Shown here piece after piece: positions 1-10,480 of a stretch of DNA of 64,000 bases. The stretch comes from Corylus avellana (Eukaryota; Streptophyta; Magnoliopsida; Fagales; Betulaceae): contig NC_081544.1 of NCBI RefSeq assembly GCF_901000735.1, positions 14,412,115 to 14,476,114 of the forward strand, given 5' to 3'. Position numbers and translations under genes: made by a program. The notes under the pieces were generated by a model, which saw only the letters and a list, made by a program, of their open reading frames with translations, made no database searches and was not told the DNA's origin. Position 1 is the first letter of the stretch. Every line of letters starts with the position of its first letter.

Positions 1-1075
1 AGTAAGTAAAGATGAAGTGACGGATAATAAATAAATATAAAAGATGAGGGTCTTTAAACAATGATATTATTGGAGAATGAACTAAGTATTGTTTGTATGT
101 ATGTATTATATGCAGAAGTGGAGCAGAATACTACACTAAGGAGAGTAAGTATGGATATACTTACTGAGTACTAGCTTTGTTTTATTGTTATAGGAATTCT
201 TATTTTGTCTTATTGATATAATTTTGCAATACAACTGCTGCATAATGTGTCTAATAAAATGGGCTGATAAGATAGCCACCTTAAGAACAAGCTGGGTGGA
301 TTGCCGCGAGGAACTGTCGGTATCTCAGTGGATGGGGGTATATAACCGTCCAACAGGCCTAATATATAACTAAGCTGGGGCGGTGTAGTTGCCAGCACCA
401 AATAGGTAAACTCTAAAGTGTGAGGGACATAACGGACGTAAGCGGGCTGAGAGCTCATGAGAAGAGGTCTGAAGAAAGATTATCATAAAACACAAACTAA
501 TCTGTCATTACGCTGCATTCACAACTCATTCATTATTATATATTTTAGTCTTTAATCTTATTTGTTCAAACTAGTCTTTTTAGTCTTTATATCTAGGAAA
601 ATAGATTACTCACTTGTTTGCCTATGTAAATATGATAACGTCATCTTTATATAAATCTTGATGCATGAATAGAAAGTGAGGACGATGGTCCTTTTACTGG
701 TTTTGATGGTTGATAGACCATCTGCTGCAGGATTTATGCTTACTCTATGGAGCAAGTCTCATTTATGTTAATCGCTTTTATTATGTATGGTGATGTATGT
801 AAACTTAATAGATATTACTATGTTAATTTAGGTGCCGTCTGTGGCATATATTTGGTACACCTAGTGTATACATATGTTGTAATGAAAACCATGTTTCTAT
901 TTTATTTAATAATATATCACCTCGAGGTATTTCAGTCAGCTCAACTGTGTTGTGTAAGTTATTCCTAGGTCATAGAAAAAGAAAAAAATATACATACTCC
1001 GCTATAAGATTGTATTTTCTAAAGTTGCAGCGTCACGACTTCGATATTTGCTAGTTCAAATATCGGGGCGTTACA
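1..1075. mobile_element. Possible tail of a Tekay/Del-like LTR
   Basis: No coding sequence is recognised here. The stretch ends in GGGGCGTTACA at 1065-1075, the terminus typical of Tekay/Del chromovirus LTRs (they end in GTTACA), and the same ending occurs at 16530, 25446 and 46852. The left end is outside the window, so no TSD can be tested. The short ORFs here match nothing known to me. The assignment rests on one terminal motif and is weak. Confidence 0.3.
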
Positions 1076-1255
1076 CTCACTCTCACTCTTACTCTCACTC
1101 TCTCTCTCTCGATCGCTCTCTCTCTCACTCAGTACTCCGGCGCAAGTTTCTCTCTCAGGCAACTTTCTTTCCGGCGCACCTCTCTCTGCCAGCTCTCACT
1201 CTAGCGCACTTAACGCTCTCCTGTAACTTTCTCTCCGGTATGAGTTTCTCCTAAA
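1076..1255 (+). repeat. CT-rich microsatellite tract
   Basis: Runs of CTCACT and CTCTCT fill about 1076-1130 and continue as a pyrimidine-rich tract to about 1255. It resembles a plant 5' leader, but no recognisable coding exon follows: the open frame at 1259-1627 (122 codons) matches no family I know. Confidence 0.6.
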
Positions 1256-1979
1256 CCCTTGAAAACCTTAAATGAGTTTCTCCTCTCTTCTCTTTCTATT
1301 TTGCATCTGCTGTTCATGGGTTGCATTTTTGCATCTAAAATGGTTGATTTTTGTGGTTTCTATACTGTTTCCTGTGATTTTGAGTATTGGGATATTTTCA
1401 AACATAGTAGGAGGCTAATATTTGATCATTTCAAGCTTCTGTTGGGTGTAAAGTTATTCAATTTTGCTCTTCATTTTCTTGTCAATATTGTCTCTGGAGA
1501 AAATCCTATTGGGTGCAGGGTTTCCGAGTACTGTTATGTTAACGTGAATGCTATTTCCCTTCTAGTTCAGAAACCAGTAAATGGCATCTTACAGAAGCTT
1601 CTTCTGCTCCGATTTCACAAACTCTAGATATATCAGCTTCTGCCCATCTATTTTTGAAGATTTATTATCTATTAACTCTATTTGTAAAATGTATTATGAA
1701 TGAAGAACTAGCAAGGTTAGTAGACAGATTCAAGGTGTAACCTTAATCTAGTTCTATGTCTAGGTATATGAGTAGATAAAGAACCTTAAACCATTAAGTA
1801 CTAGCTGCAAGATGAATGGTCCCAAGAGGATTTTACTATAATTTTCTTCCACATTTTACAAAAATTAGTGTGACGTGAACTGCTACGTGGTAGTTCATCT
1901 TTTAATGGCTAACATGATAAATGTCACATAGACGATTGGCTTGTTTTGTAAGCGACTTGTAATAAGTACTCAACACTAC
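1256..1979. other. Unassigned sequence downstream of PAP remnant
   Basis: No gene is recognised. In the orientation of the minus-strand phosphatase remnant this is where its catalytic exons should follow, but none of the later family motifs (GDL, GNHE, the HxH region) could be found. A plus-strand ORF at 1259-1627 has a hydrophobic first third and no known motif; it may be chance. Confidence 0.4.
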
Positions 1980-3400
1980 CTTCCCCATGTCACCAAATAT
2001 TATTACACGTTCTAGTGAGTCCTGTCCAGGATATGGGGATGATTTGAAAGAATAGCTTTTGCTCCAGGCAACTGAACCATTGGATAAGAGATGACCCATC
2101 CTGTAAGAGTACCTGAAATACCAATATAACAATGGTCAACATATATCATCAACACTTCAGGGATACTTTTATGTCAAGAAAATGTAACTAAAAGCATACA
2201 CAGAGTTCGGCCACAAATTTTTTAAGAAACTTGTGTGTATAAAACCCTGATCACGCCAGCCTACTGTCCGTTCAGGTGAACTTGCAGAGTTACATGGAAG
2301 TCTCGTTATGCAATGAAGTCTAGGTTGTAAAAACATGTCCTTATAGTGACAAGAGTGTTAGAATATAGGTTTGCCATATTCAATTTGATATTTTCCTTGG
2401 TGGTGGACATAGGCGTCTAATGCCATAACACTTGAAAATCCTTGTGTCTTTTCTTTTTCTTTCTCTTCTTCCACTTTACATTTCCATAAACATCTTCTTA
2501 CAATTTTCTACAAAGATATCATGCTTTGAAAATAAAAACTTACCCATTTGACTAGATTTTGAAGCATAAACTTTATATTGTATTCTAAGAAAGCATAGAA
2601 ATGGCCACAGAGAAGTATTATTGATTAAGAAGTGTCTTTCAGCTTTCTTTAAAGGTTACAGTAGAAATCAAAGGACTTAGTCTTCTGATCAGAAATATCA
2701 TAAGTAACTTGAGGAACATGATTCATAGCAAATCACAAATGTATTTGAAACCTGATATTGCTCTGTAATTCATAGCAAGCACTTTCTTCATCACTAAATG
2801 GCTCAAGCATGCTATGATCAACTTGCAATTCATAAGGGAAAGTCTGCAGTGTGGTAAACTTATTGGTAGATGAAATGAATAATACCACACATGCTGTTCC
2901 GATCAACTGTCAATGTTCTAGCTGGGGATCGAGTTTTAGCTTCTCGCTTCATACTTCATTCCACGAATGGAACAGCTTCATCTATTGCATAGCCACTCAT
3001 CCAGGTTATTGTCATCTACATAATATCCAAAGTCTTTAAGTAAAAATTATGCTTGTTTATATATATATATCATAAGAACTTGGATGAGCATCATCTTAGT
3101 GTCAAAACCAGATGTACTCTTATTGAATTTTAGCAACTGCTCCATCCAAACATACTGATTTAGAACTTAAAAAAGATCAAAAATGAAAAAGAAAAATAAC
3201 TGAGAATAGAAATTTATCTTTGACAAACATATTGCTTAGGAGTTAGGACCTGATATCCAATACCCATCAGAAGATTTTACAGGAATCTTTAATTCTGGTA
3301 AACTTACTTCATCCCAAGATTTCCCTTTAGCAAGTTGTGGGTATAGAGGTGCTTTAGGATTAGCAAATGTAATGTAATTTGAAACTGCCACCAGTTTAGG
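1980..3400 (-). pseudogene. Purple acid phosphatase (PAP1/PAP27 type) remnant
   Basis: Four exon-like blocks on the minus strand read as the N-terminal half of a plant purple acid phosphatase of the PAP1/PAP27 group, normally a secreted metallophosphoesterase. The blocks are 3308-3400 (starts PKLVAVSNYITFANP), 2886-3015 (TWMSGYAIDEAVPFVE), 2200-2280 (RTVGWRDQGFIHTSFLKNLW) and 1980-2112 (MGHLLSNGS, then FGDMGK, which carries the first metal-binding Asp). Each is bounded by plausible AG and GT splice signals. Damage is visible: the Trp expected after FVE is TGA (2956-2958), block two is one base out of phase with block three, and no later catalytic exon is found in 1-1979. Upstream exons are missing too; repeats begin 50 bp beyond the first block. 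The family call is from recalled motifs, with no alignment run. It is a partial, probably dead gene. Confidence 0.8.
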
Positions 3401-3450
3401 CTGCAATATTCAATAACATAATATTTAGAAATAGGACACAAATAAGTACT

Positions 3451-3849
3451 GAAGCCCCTGATAGTGCGATCGATCGCACTAACTACAAGTTAAAATCTTT
3501 CTGGTGTTACGATTGATCGCACTACGTATTGAAGCCCCTGATAGTGCGATCGATCGCACTAACTACAAGTAAAAATCTTTCTGGTGTTACGATCGATCGC
3601 ACTACGTACTGAAGCCCCTGATAGTGCGATCGATTGCACTAACTACAAGTAAAAATCTTTCTCGTGTTGCGATCGATCGCACTACGTACTAAAGCCCCTG
3701 ATAGTGCGATCGATCGCACTCAGTACAAGTAAAATCTTTCTGGTAGTGCGATCGATCGCACTACATGCTGAAGCCCCTGATAGTGCGATCGATCGCACTC
3801 ACTACCAATAAAATCTTTCTGGTGGTGCGATTGATCGCACACGTGGTCG
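3451..3849. repeat. Five tandem 80-bp units with paired palindromes
   Basis: Units start at 3451, 3531, 3611, 3691 and 3770 (periods 80, 80, 80, 79). Each begins GAAGCCCCTGATAGTGCG (one unit has A first) and holds two copies of AGTGCGATCGATCGCACT or a one-to-two-base variant. The consensus is a perfect 18-bp palindrome, so the array carries about ten palindromes spaced about 30-50 bp apart. Between them sits ACTACAAGTAAAAATCTTTC, which resembles a CACTA transposon terminus (CACTACAAGAAAAA). The array lies about 550 bp before the transposase start at 4396, where the 5' subterminal repeats of a CACTA element belong. The repeat is seen directly; the subterminal role is inferred. Confidence 0.9.
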
Positions 3850-4395
3850 TCTGAAGACTTGTATTCCTACTGCATCTCTCCCTTCTTCTCTTGTGGTTGT
3901 ATTAAACCTCTCTTCTTCTCTTGTGATTGTATTAAACCTTGCTTCTTCTCTTATTATTACTTTTTTATTAGTATTAAGTCTTATTCTTATATTAGGATTA
4001 TGTTATTAATTTTCTAGCTCACATCAACTTATGTTATCAATTAAAGTTGGTATGGTACATGATTGTATTGTCTTTTCCATTTAAGTTCAATAAGAAAGCA
4101 ACATAGTAAAATTGAAGCAAGACAACATTCTATAATAAATATCAAAGCTAAGAACAATGGTAAAAAATGTAAAACTGTCATTGAGCTAAACAAGTAAATA
4201 AATTACAAATAGAAATTTGTTCTAAACTACTAACCCACTTCTAGAATATTTTGTTAGGTAACATGGCATTGAGCTAGCATCAATATTTGAGAACAAACCT
4301 CTCATTTAATTCTATTAATTCTTAAGAATCTGATCTTCTAATTCCCTTGTATGTGTACATGTACGTAACGAATAACCTCTAATAGGGACATCAAT
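3850..4395. other. CACTA 5' non-coding region
   Basis: An AT-rich stretch between the palindrome array and the transposase start. Near 3890-3950 a pyrimidine-rich word CTTCTTCTCTTGTGGTTGTATT recurs about three times in diverged form. No ORF or RNA gene is recognised. It would be the promoter and leader of the transposase gene. Confidence 0.4.
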
Positions 4396-7300
4396 ATGGA
4401 TAGGAGTTGGATGTGGGAAAGTACTTGATGTTCAGAGCGATTTCAAAAAGGTGTGGAAGAATTCATGGAAATGGCAGTTAAATCAGTTGATTCATGTGAT
4501 ATGACAAAGTGTCCATGCCGTGACTGTGCAAATCGATATTATTCTCATATTAGCGAAGTGAAGGGTCATTTACTCGGACATACACTCGATGGATATTTCA
4601 CGGGGAAGAAGATCATTTTAGGGTAAACACTTCTACAAACATGCACACACATACAAGCGAAATGATGGAGGATGTTGATGTAGTTGAAGAATTGTTAGAC
4701 GATGTATGTATGGGGACATTTGTTGATGCTAACATCGGAGAATCCTCTACTTCATAGGGCCCCACAATTGATGATCACAAACAAACAAGCTCCTTCTACA
4801 GATTTTGGGAAGATGGTTTATGAGAACTTTATCCAGGCTGCAAGAAATTTACACAAATTGCTTTTGTAGTGAAGATGCTTTTCATATAAAGGCGTTCTGC
4901 AACATGAGTAACAAGGCGTTTGATATGATGATTGACTTGATAAAGACGGCCCTCCGAGATGGAGAGACATTGCCACGCTCGTATAGAGAAGCAATACAGT
5001 TTAGGCGACACGTGGGATTCGGTTACGATAAGATACACGAATGCAAGAATGGTTGTGTGCTTTTTTGGAAAGAACATGCAAACAAAGTGGTATGCCCAAA
5101 GTGAAACAATTCAAGATGGATTGATGGCAAAGGCAGAAAAAGTAATATTCCTCAAAAGGTCTTACCGTATTTCCCAATAAAATCAAGGTTACAACGGTTG
5201 TTTATGACAAAAGAAATGGTCAAGGAAATGCGGTGGCACAAAGAAGGTCGAGAAGATGATGGCAATACTCTCAGACACCCCGCCGATTCTATTGTATGGA
5301 AAGAGTTTGATAAAAGACATGAGTGGTTTGTAAGTGATTCCCGCAATGTGCGGCTTGGTTTACCAAGTGATGATTTCAACCCATATGGTAATATAAGTAC
5401 AACATATAGCATATGAGCAATAATGTTAACGGTGTACAATCTCCCTCCGTGGATGTGTATGAAGAGTCTAAATTTGATGTTGTCCCTTATTATCCCTGGG
5501 CCATCAGATCCTGAAAAGAATATTGATGTATATTTGCGGCCATTGGTTGATGACTTGAAAGATTTATGGAATGAAGGCATACCCGTGTACGATGCATCAA
5601 AGAAAGAGACATTTCAATTGCATGCGACATTACTATAGACTATAAATGATTTTCCCACATATGGAAAATTATCTGGGTGGTCTACAAATGGAAATTTTGC
5701 ATGTCCAGTATATAATAAGGATACATCATTCAGGTATTTGAAGTATGGGCATAAGGTGTGCTTCATGTGTCATCGTCGATGGCTTCCTCAAGAGCATTCG
5801 TTGGAACCTGAAGAATTGTCTGCAAGTCAATTGTTGAAATAGCTAAGGGATGCTGAGGGTTTACAATTTGAAAAAACAAGCGGGAGAAAGAGAAAGTACA
5901 CAGATGTTGTGTTGAATTGGAAGAAGAGAAGTATTTTCTTTGAGTTGCCTTACTGGTCGAGCTTGAAAGTACGTCACAATTTAGATGTAATGCATATTGA
6001 GAAGAACATATGTGAAAGTATCTTAGGTACGTTGATGAATATTGATGGGATGACCAAGGACACAGTCAAGGCACAAAGAGATTTACAGTTGATGGGTATA
6101 CGTAAAGAATTGCATGTGCAGCCAAATGGTGAAACTTATAGGATGCCACTTGCGAAGTACACCTTGACAAGAGATGAGAATAAGAGTTTATATGAGTGGT
6201 CGAAAGGTGTTAAATTTCCTGACGGGTATGCATCTAACATTGGTCGATGTGTGAACAAGCTTCCTGGTAAAATTTCGGGTATGAAAAACTACGATTGTCA
6301 TGTCTTCTTACAGCGCTTGCTTCCTGTTGTAATTCAAAATTTCTCTACGTCGGAAATACGAACAACATTGACCGAGTTGAGTACCTTTTTTATGCAGTTA
6401 TGTGAACGGACGTTGAAAGTTGATATCCTAAAACAAATGAAAGTCGACATTGTAATAATTTTATGCAAAATGGAAAAAATATTTCTGTCAGCTTTTTTTG
6501 ATGTTATGATCCATCTAGCACTTCATTTACCTTGGGAGGCCGAGCTTACCGGTCCTATACAAAACCGTTGGATGTATCCATTCGAAAGAGAACTTGGAAG
6601 ATATAAGAAGTGGACACGTAACAAAGTGCATCCAGAGGGGTCTATTGCCGAGTGTTACCTAGCTAAGGAGAGCTTGACCTTCTGTTCCAGGTATCTTCGG
6701 GGGATTGAGACAAGATGGAATCATGAACGGAGAAATGTTGACGTTGATATTGTAGAAATGAGCCAGCGCTTGGATGTGTTCTCCCAACGAGTTCAGCCGT
6801 TAAGAGTAACTAAATTAGTAACACTGGATGCTAACGATTTTGGTAGGGCACGATGGTATGTGCTTACCAACTGTAACAAAATGGCCTCAAATTTTGAGTA
6901 AGTTTAGTAATGGTCTTTGTGTTTTACCTGTTACGACATGTTATAATTTTAGCGTTGATGATCATTTACCAATACGTTTATTTTTCATGCAATGAACATT
7001 ATAATATGATCAAAAGAGAAGGCGGCCGTGACATTGATAAAAAGCATAAGGCTAACTTTGAACGTTGGTTCCATAAACGTTTATACAATAGTGGGCGTAC
7101 TGCAGACAATGGCTCAAAACAATTATATGATCTTGCATGTGGGCCTGATCGTCATGTTAGATCGTATAGAGGTTGCATCATGAATGGGGTTAGGTACCAC
7201 ACAAAAGAATGTGCAGAAACTCGTACTACCCAGAACAGTGGTGTTTTTGTTTCAGGTGAGGACGAACCTTAATAACGGAGTATTATGGTGAGTTAAAAAA

Positions 7301-7688
7301 TATTCTAGAGTTACGTTACCCTGGCCAAAACCTCGTGTACTTGTTTGAGTACGATTGGTGGGACACTGGGAGTGTAACAGGAGTACGAATGGACCAAGGC
7401 TTCACGATTGTGAATACTTCTAGTAAATGGTGTGAATCCGACCCGTTCATCTTAGCATGTCAAGCTTTGCAAGTGTTTTACTTGGATGATCCCAAATTGG
7501 GTGGTAATTGGAAAGTGGTGCAGAAGTGGATCAATAGAGACATCTATGATATTCCAACAGTACAAGAGGAGTTATGTAGCGACAATGATATAGACTCTGA
7601 ACACGAAGAGGACTCTGAACACGAACAATCATCTTCAAGTAACAGTGATACAGATTCTGAATATGAATCTGATGATGAAATGTGTTGA
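4396..7688 (+). pseudogene. CACTA transposase, TNP2 type, broken
   Basis: The reading begins at 4396 (MDRSWMW) with a transposase-associated domain: a zinc-finger-like CPCRDCAN segment near 4515 and the GHLLGHTLDGY segment. The TNP2 domain follows in pieces (4796-5640 with several stops and frameshifts), then a long open stretch 5909-6901 containing LPYWSSLKVRHNLDVMHIEKN and YASNIGRCVN. The DUF4218-like part is near 6470-6700 (HLALHLPWEAELTGPIQNRW, CYLAKESLTFCSRYL) and the DUF4216-like part near 7180-7560 (TQNSGVFV, YDWWDT, DQGFTIVNTSSKW, DPFILACQALQVFYLDDP). The C-terminus is acidic (7590-7680). In life this enzyme binds the element ends and cuts the DNA. Here it is interrupted in at least six places and is inactive as it stands. 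Confidence 0.85.
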
Positions 7689-7913
7689 ACACAAGTTCAC
7701 ATTTGGTGTAAGTACAAAGTGTATTATCATATTTAATGAAGTTGATGCTCTCTCTCTCTCTCTAAATATATATATATATATATATTGTGGTGTTTTTTTT
7801 CTTTTTTACTAGCATGATTATTGTATGTTTGTCAAAGATATTGAACATACTATATGGTTATAATTTGACTAATATAATTTTTTGGTTTTTGAGTTGTTAG
7901 CAGATTGATCATA
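7689..7913. repeat. CACTA intergenic spacer with CT and AT microsatellites
   Basis: The spacer between the transposase and the second CACTA gene holds a (CT)n run at about 7748-7763 and an (AT)n run at about 7767-7784. Nothing else is recognised. Confidence 0.6.
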
Positions 7914-7917
7914 ATAA

Positions 7918-8848
7918 TGACAACAATAGGACACAAACGTGTTCTAGTAGCACGAGGCCGAGGCCAAGGTCAAGGTTGGGGCCTTATTGACGAGCATGAG
8001 AGTTCGACTCCCAATTCTGGGTTTGGTGATACGGATATGCAAATGGCACCCTCGCCCCCCCTCCTCCTCGAGTTAGTGGATAGGCATCCTTCGCACAAGT
8101 CTAATAATCCTATTCACTCAGTGGCAGGATTGGATTCACAGGGAGCCGCCCCTACTGCATCTTGTAAGTTCATGAATTATATGTTTATGAAATGTTATTT
8201 TTGTGTTATTTTGGTTTGTTATAGACATTTGACAATATAACTTACTACGTTACCATGTTTTGCATTACAGTGACCACGTCTGTCAGAAGTGTAAGGGGTA
8301 AAGCCAAGTGTAAGAAGTTGAGTGAGCACGTACTTAAGAATGGTCCCGTAGTGCTAAACATCCCAAATAGACACCAGGCACCTGTAAGCGATAATGCATC
8401 ATGGTTTGCAAGCAAGATTGGAGAGATTATTCGTAACATGTGCAAACTCCATCACGGTGAATGGAAAAAGGTCCCAGCTGAGGAAAAGAGCAAGTTATTA
8501 TTTCATGTTCAGGTATGAATATCAATGTAATGTTTAAGAATATGTTTCATATGAAAAAATAATGTGACACATTTTTTACAATTGTTTTCTAATCTATTAT
8601 GTATCAGTCAAACTTCGCACTAAGTATGGGACGATACAAGCACATCAAAGCTGTTGAAAATAAATTGGGTCGTGCATATGCTAGGCTTCGTTCGAACTTA
8701 TATAGAGACCACTACAAGAAATATTTTGAAGGCATTGATAAAGACGATGATGAGGGGATTGCCAAGGCTAAGGCTATTGGGAGGGAAAACGTGCCAGCAG
8801 GGTATGGTCCTGAACAATGGTACCTAATATGTGACTCATTGCATCACC
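7918..8848 (+). pseudogene. Second CACTA gene (TNPA-like), 3' truncated
   Basis: Three exon-like blocks follow the transposase: 7918-8163 (starts MTTIGHKRVLVARGRGQGQG, a basic Arg/Gly-rich start), about 8269-8514 (VRGKAKCKKLSEHVLKNGP and WFASKIGEIIRNMCKLHHGEW) and about 8608-8845 (ALSMGRYKHIKAVENKLG, AYARLRSNLYRDHYKKYF). The breaks look like introns: GTAAGT follows the first block, TTACAG precedes the second and GTATGA follows it. This layout matches the second protein of plant CACTA elements (the Ptta/En/Spm Transposase_24 family), thought to bind subterminal repeats. The last block runs straight into antisense gypsy sequence, so the C-terminus is missing. Seen: order and splice-like signals. 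Inferred: the family. Confidence 0.65.
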
Positions 8849-9908
8849 AGCGAGGGGCAGATCCCTTTTATGTCTTTAATGGTCCAACCGATAGCATCCT
8901 TGTGCTCTCTCAAAACATCCAACAACTTCGCTTTTTGAGCACCAACTAAATCAGAAGCTATGACCACAGGCAAAGCTTCTGCTAGACCAAGGAAGTTATA
9001 CTTGAGGTTATCCAGTAATGGCTTAAGTTGATTCTTAGGAGGCTCGAGTACTGATGCCTCTTCCTTCTCACTGCTCACCAGAGGAACATTCTCCAAAATC
9101 GCATCTGCCTGCTCAAGTAACTTGTCTAAATCCAAATCATCTCCAAACTGAGCTAGGCATGCTTCTAGGGGGTCTCCATGCTTGATTCTTCAACAGTGTC
9201 CTCCATGATCTCCTCTATCAAGCATACATTTCTTACTTCATCAAATTCCAGTGGTTGCTTGCTGATTTGAAAGATATTCAGCTCCACTGTCATATTTCCA
9301 AGGGTGATCTTTGATAAGTGCCAAATATTGCATATTTGGACCCCTTTATTTACATTAGTTAATCCTTTACTTGTGTCGTTATTTAATATTTTGTGTTAGT
9401 TTTGTCTTTTAAGTGTTTTGTAGGTCATTAAAGAAAAACTACAGCTTTAAAAGGAAAAATGCAAAGTTTGGAAGAAAACATACTTTGAGAAGACCTAGGT
9501 GAGGTGGTTAAGTTTAACCAAATCCTAGAAAAGGTTAAATCAGATTGGATGAAAGTTCAGATTAGATAAAATTTTGGATTGGATTCAAATTCAGATTCTG
9601 CACACGTCTTAGTATTTTGTCCATAACGTTTCGCTCAAATATTGGATTGAAGTGATTCAAGCGGCATTGGAAAGTTAACTCAAAATAATACAATTCGCTT
9701 TGAAATAAGATTTTCATAATTCGGACGGTTACTATGCCAAAATTGCCCCACAATAAAAGGACACAAATCTGGACGAATCCTATTCCGATTTCAGACTTCT
9801 ATTTTTACTGGGAGACAAACCTCCAAATTATCTAGGTTTAATAAGGCTTCTAGGACTTTCCTAAGCCTATAAATAGATTTCTTTGAATTTAAGAAAATAC
9901 AGAATTTC

Positions 9909-10160
9909 AGAGAGCAAAATTCTACATTTTTCCTCTTTTTAGTTTAGATTTACTTTAGATTTATGTTTTATTTTTTTATGTGGAGCTAAATTCCCAACTA
10001 AGGTTGGAGATGAAGCCTCACCGATGAAGGTGAGGCTTCAGAGAGCAAAATTCTACATTTTTTCTCTTTTTAGTTTAGGTTTTCTTTAGATTTAGGTTTT
10101 ATTTTTATGTGAAGCTAAATTCCCAACTAAGGTTGGGGATGAAGCCTCACCGATGAAGAA
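9909..10160 (+). repeat. 130-bp tandem duplication inside solo LTR A
   Basis: The segment starting CAGAGAGCAAAATTCTACAT at 9909 recurs at 10039. Both copies run through AAGCTAAATTCCCAACTAAGG (with small changes) to CCTCACCGATGAAG. It lies just after the TATA box, in the likely R/U5 part. The LTRs of element A carry only one copy. Confidence 0.85.
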
Positions 10161-10239
10161 CATCAATACTTTCATGCAAGTCTTTATTTATCTGATTTTA
10201 TTGGGTTTAATATTTCAATTGTTTTACTTCTTTTCAATG

Positions 10240-10480
10240 TGTGTAGTGATTCTTGGATATCTTTTGTGATTCATGGATACACTTGATGATTTAAGATAAT
10301 TTCACATAATTGATTGCTTGATTTTATTTGCTAAATAATTGGATATCCCTTGTGATTTGTTCTATGGATACATTTGGTGTTTCAATTAAGATTGGATATC
10401 TTTTGTGATTTATAGATACATCTGATGATTTAATTGATATTGGATTCCTCTTGTGATTTGTGCAATGAATTGATACATGG
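10240..10480 (+). repeat. Internal R/U5 repeats GGATATC-TTGTGATTT-GGATACA
   Basis: Four diverged units of the pattern TTGGATATCTTTTGTGATTT followed by GGATACATTTGATGATTT occur here. The same run is found in the other A, D and E LTRs (17880-18120, 19560-19800 minus, 26755-27000, 29100-29240, 54215-54360). It is a conserved building block of this LTR group. No function is known to me. Confidence 0.8.

Larger units (their letters stand above)
3451..8848 (+). mobile_element. CACTA (En/Spm) DNA transposon, decayed, 3' truncated
   Basis: This element encodes a TNP2-class transposase and a second gene in the standard plant CACTA order. Its left limit is placed at the subterminal-like array and is uncertain, because no clean CACTA terminal repeat was found. 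On the right it stops inside the second gene, where minus-strand gypsy pol sequence begins around 8838-8848, so the 3' terminal repeat is lost. It seems to lie upstream of the phosphatase remnant and may have separated that gene's 5' exons. Many stops show it cannot be autonomous. Confidence 0.75.

Noticed and set aside
1259..1627. 122-codon ORF after a CT-rich leader-like tract
   Set aside because: It has no recognised motif and an odd composition. It is left as unassigned, since a chance ORF is as likely.
3451..3849. CRISPR-like array
   Set aside because: The repeats are directly adjacent 80-bp units without unique spacers, and this is plant nuclear DNA. It is a tandem repeat.
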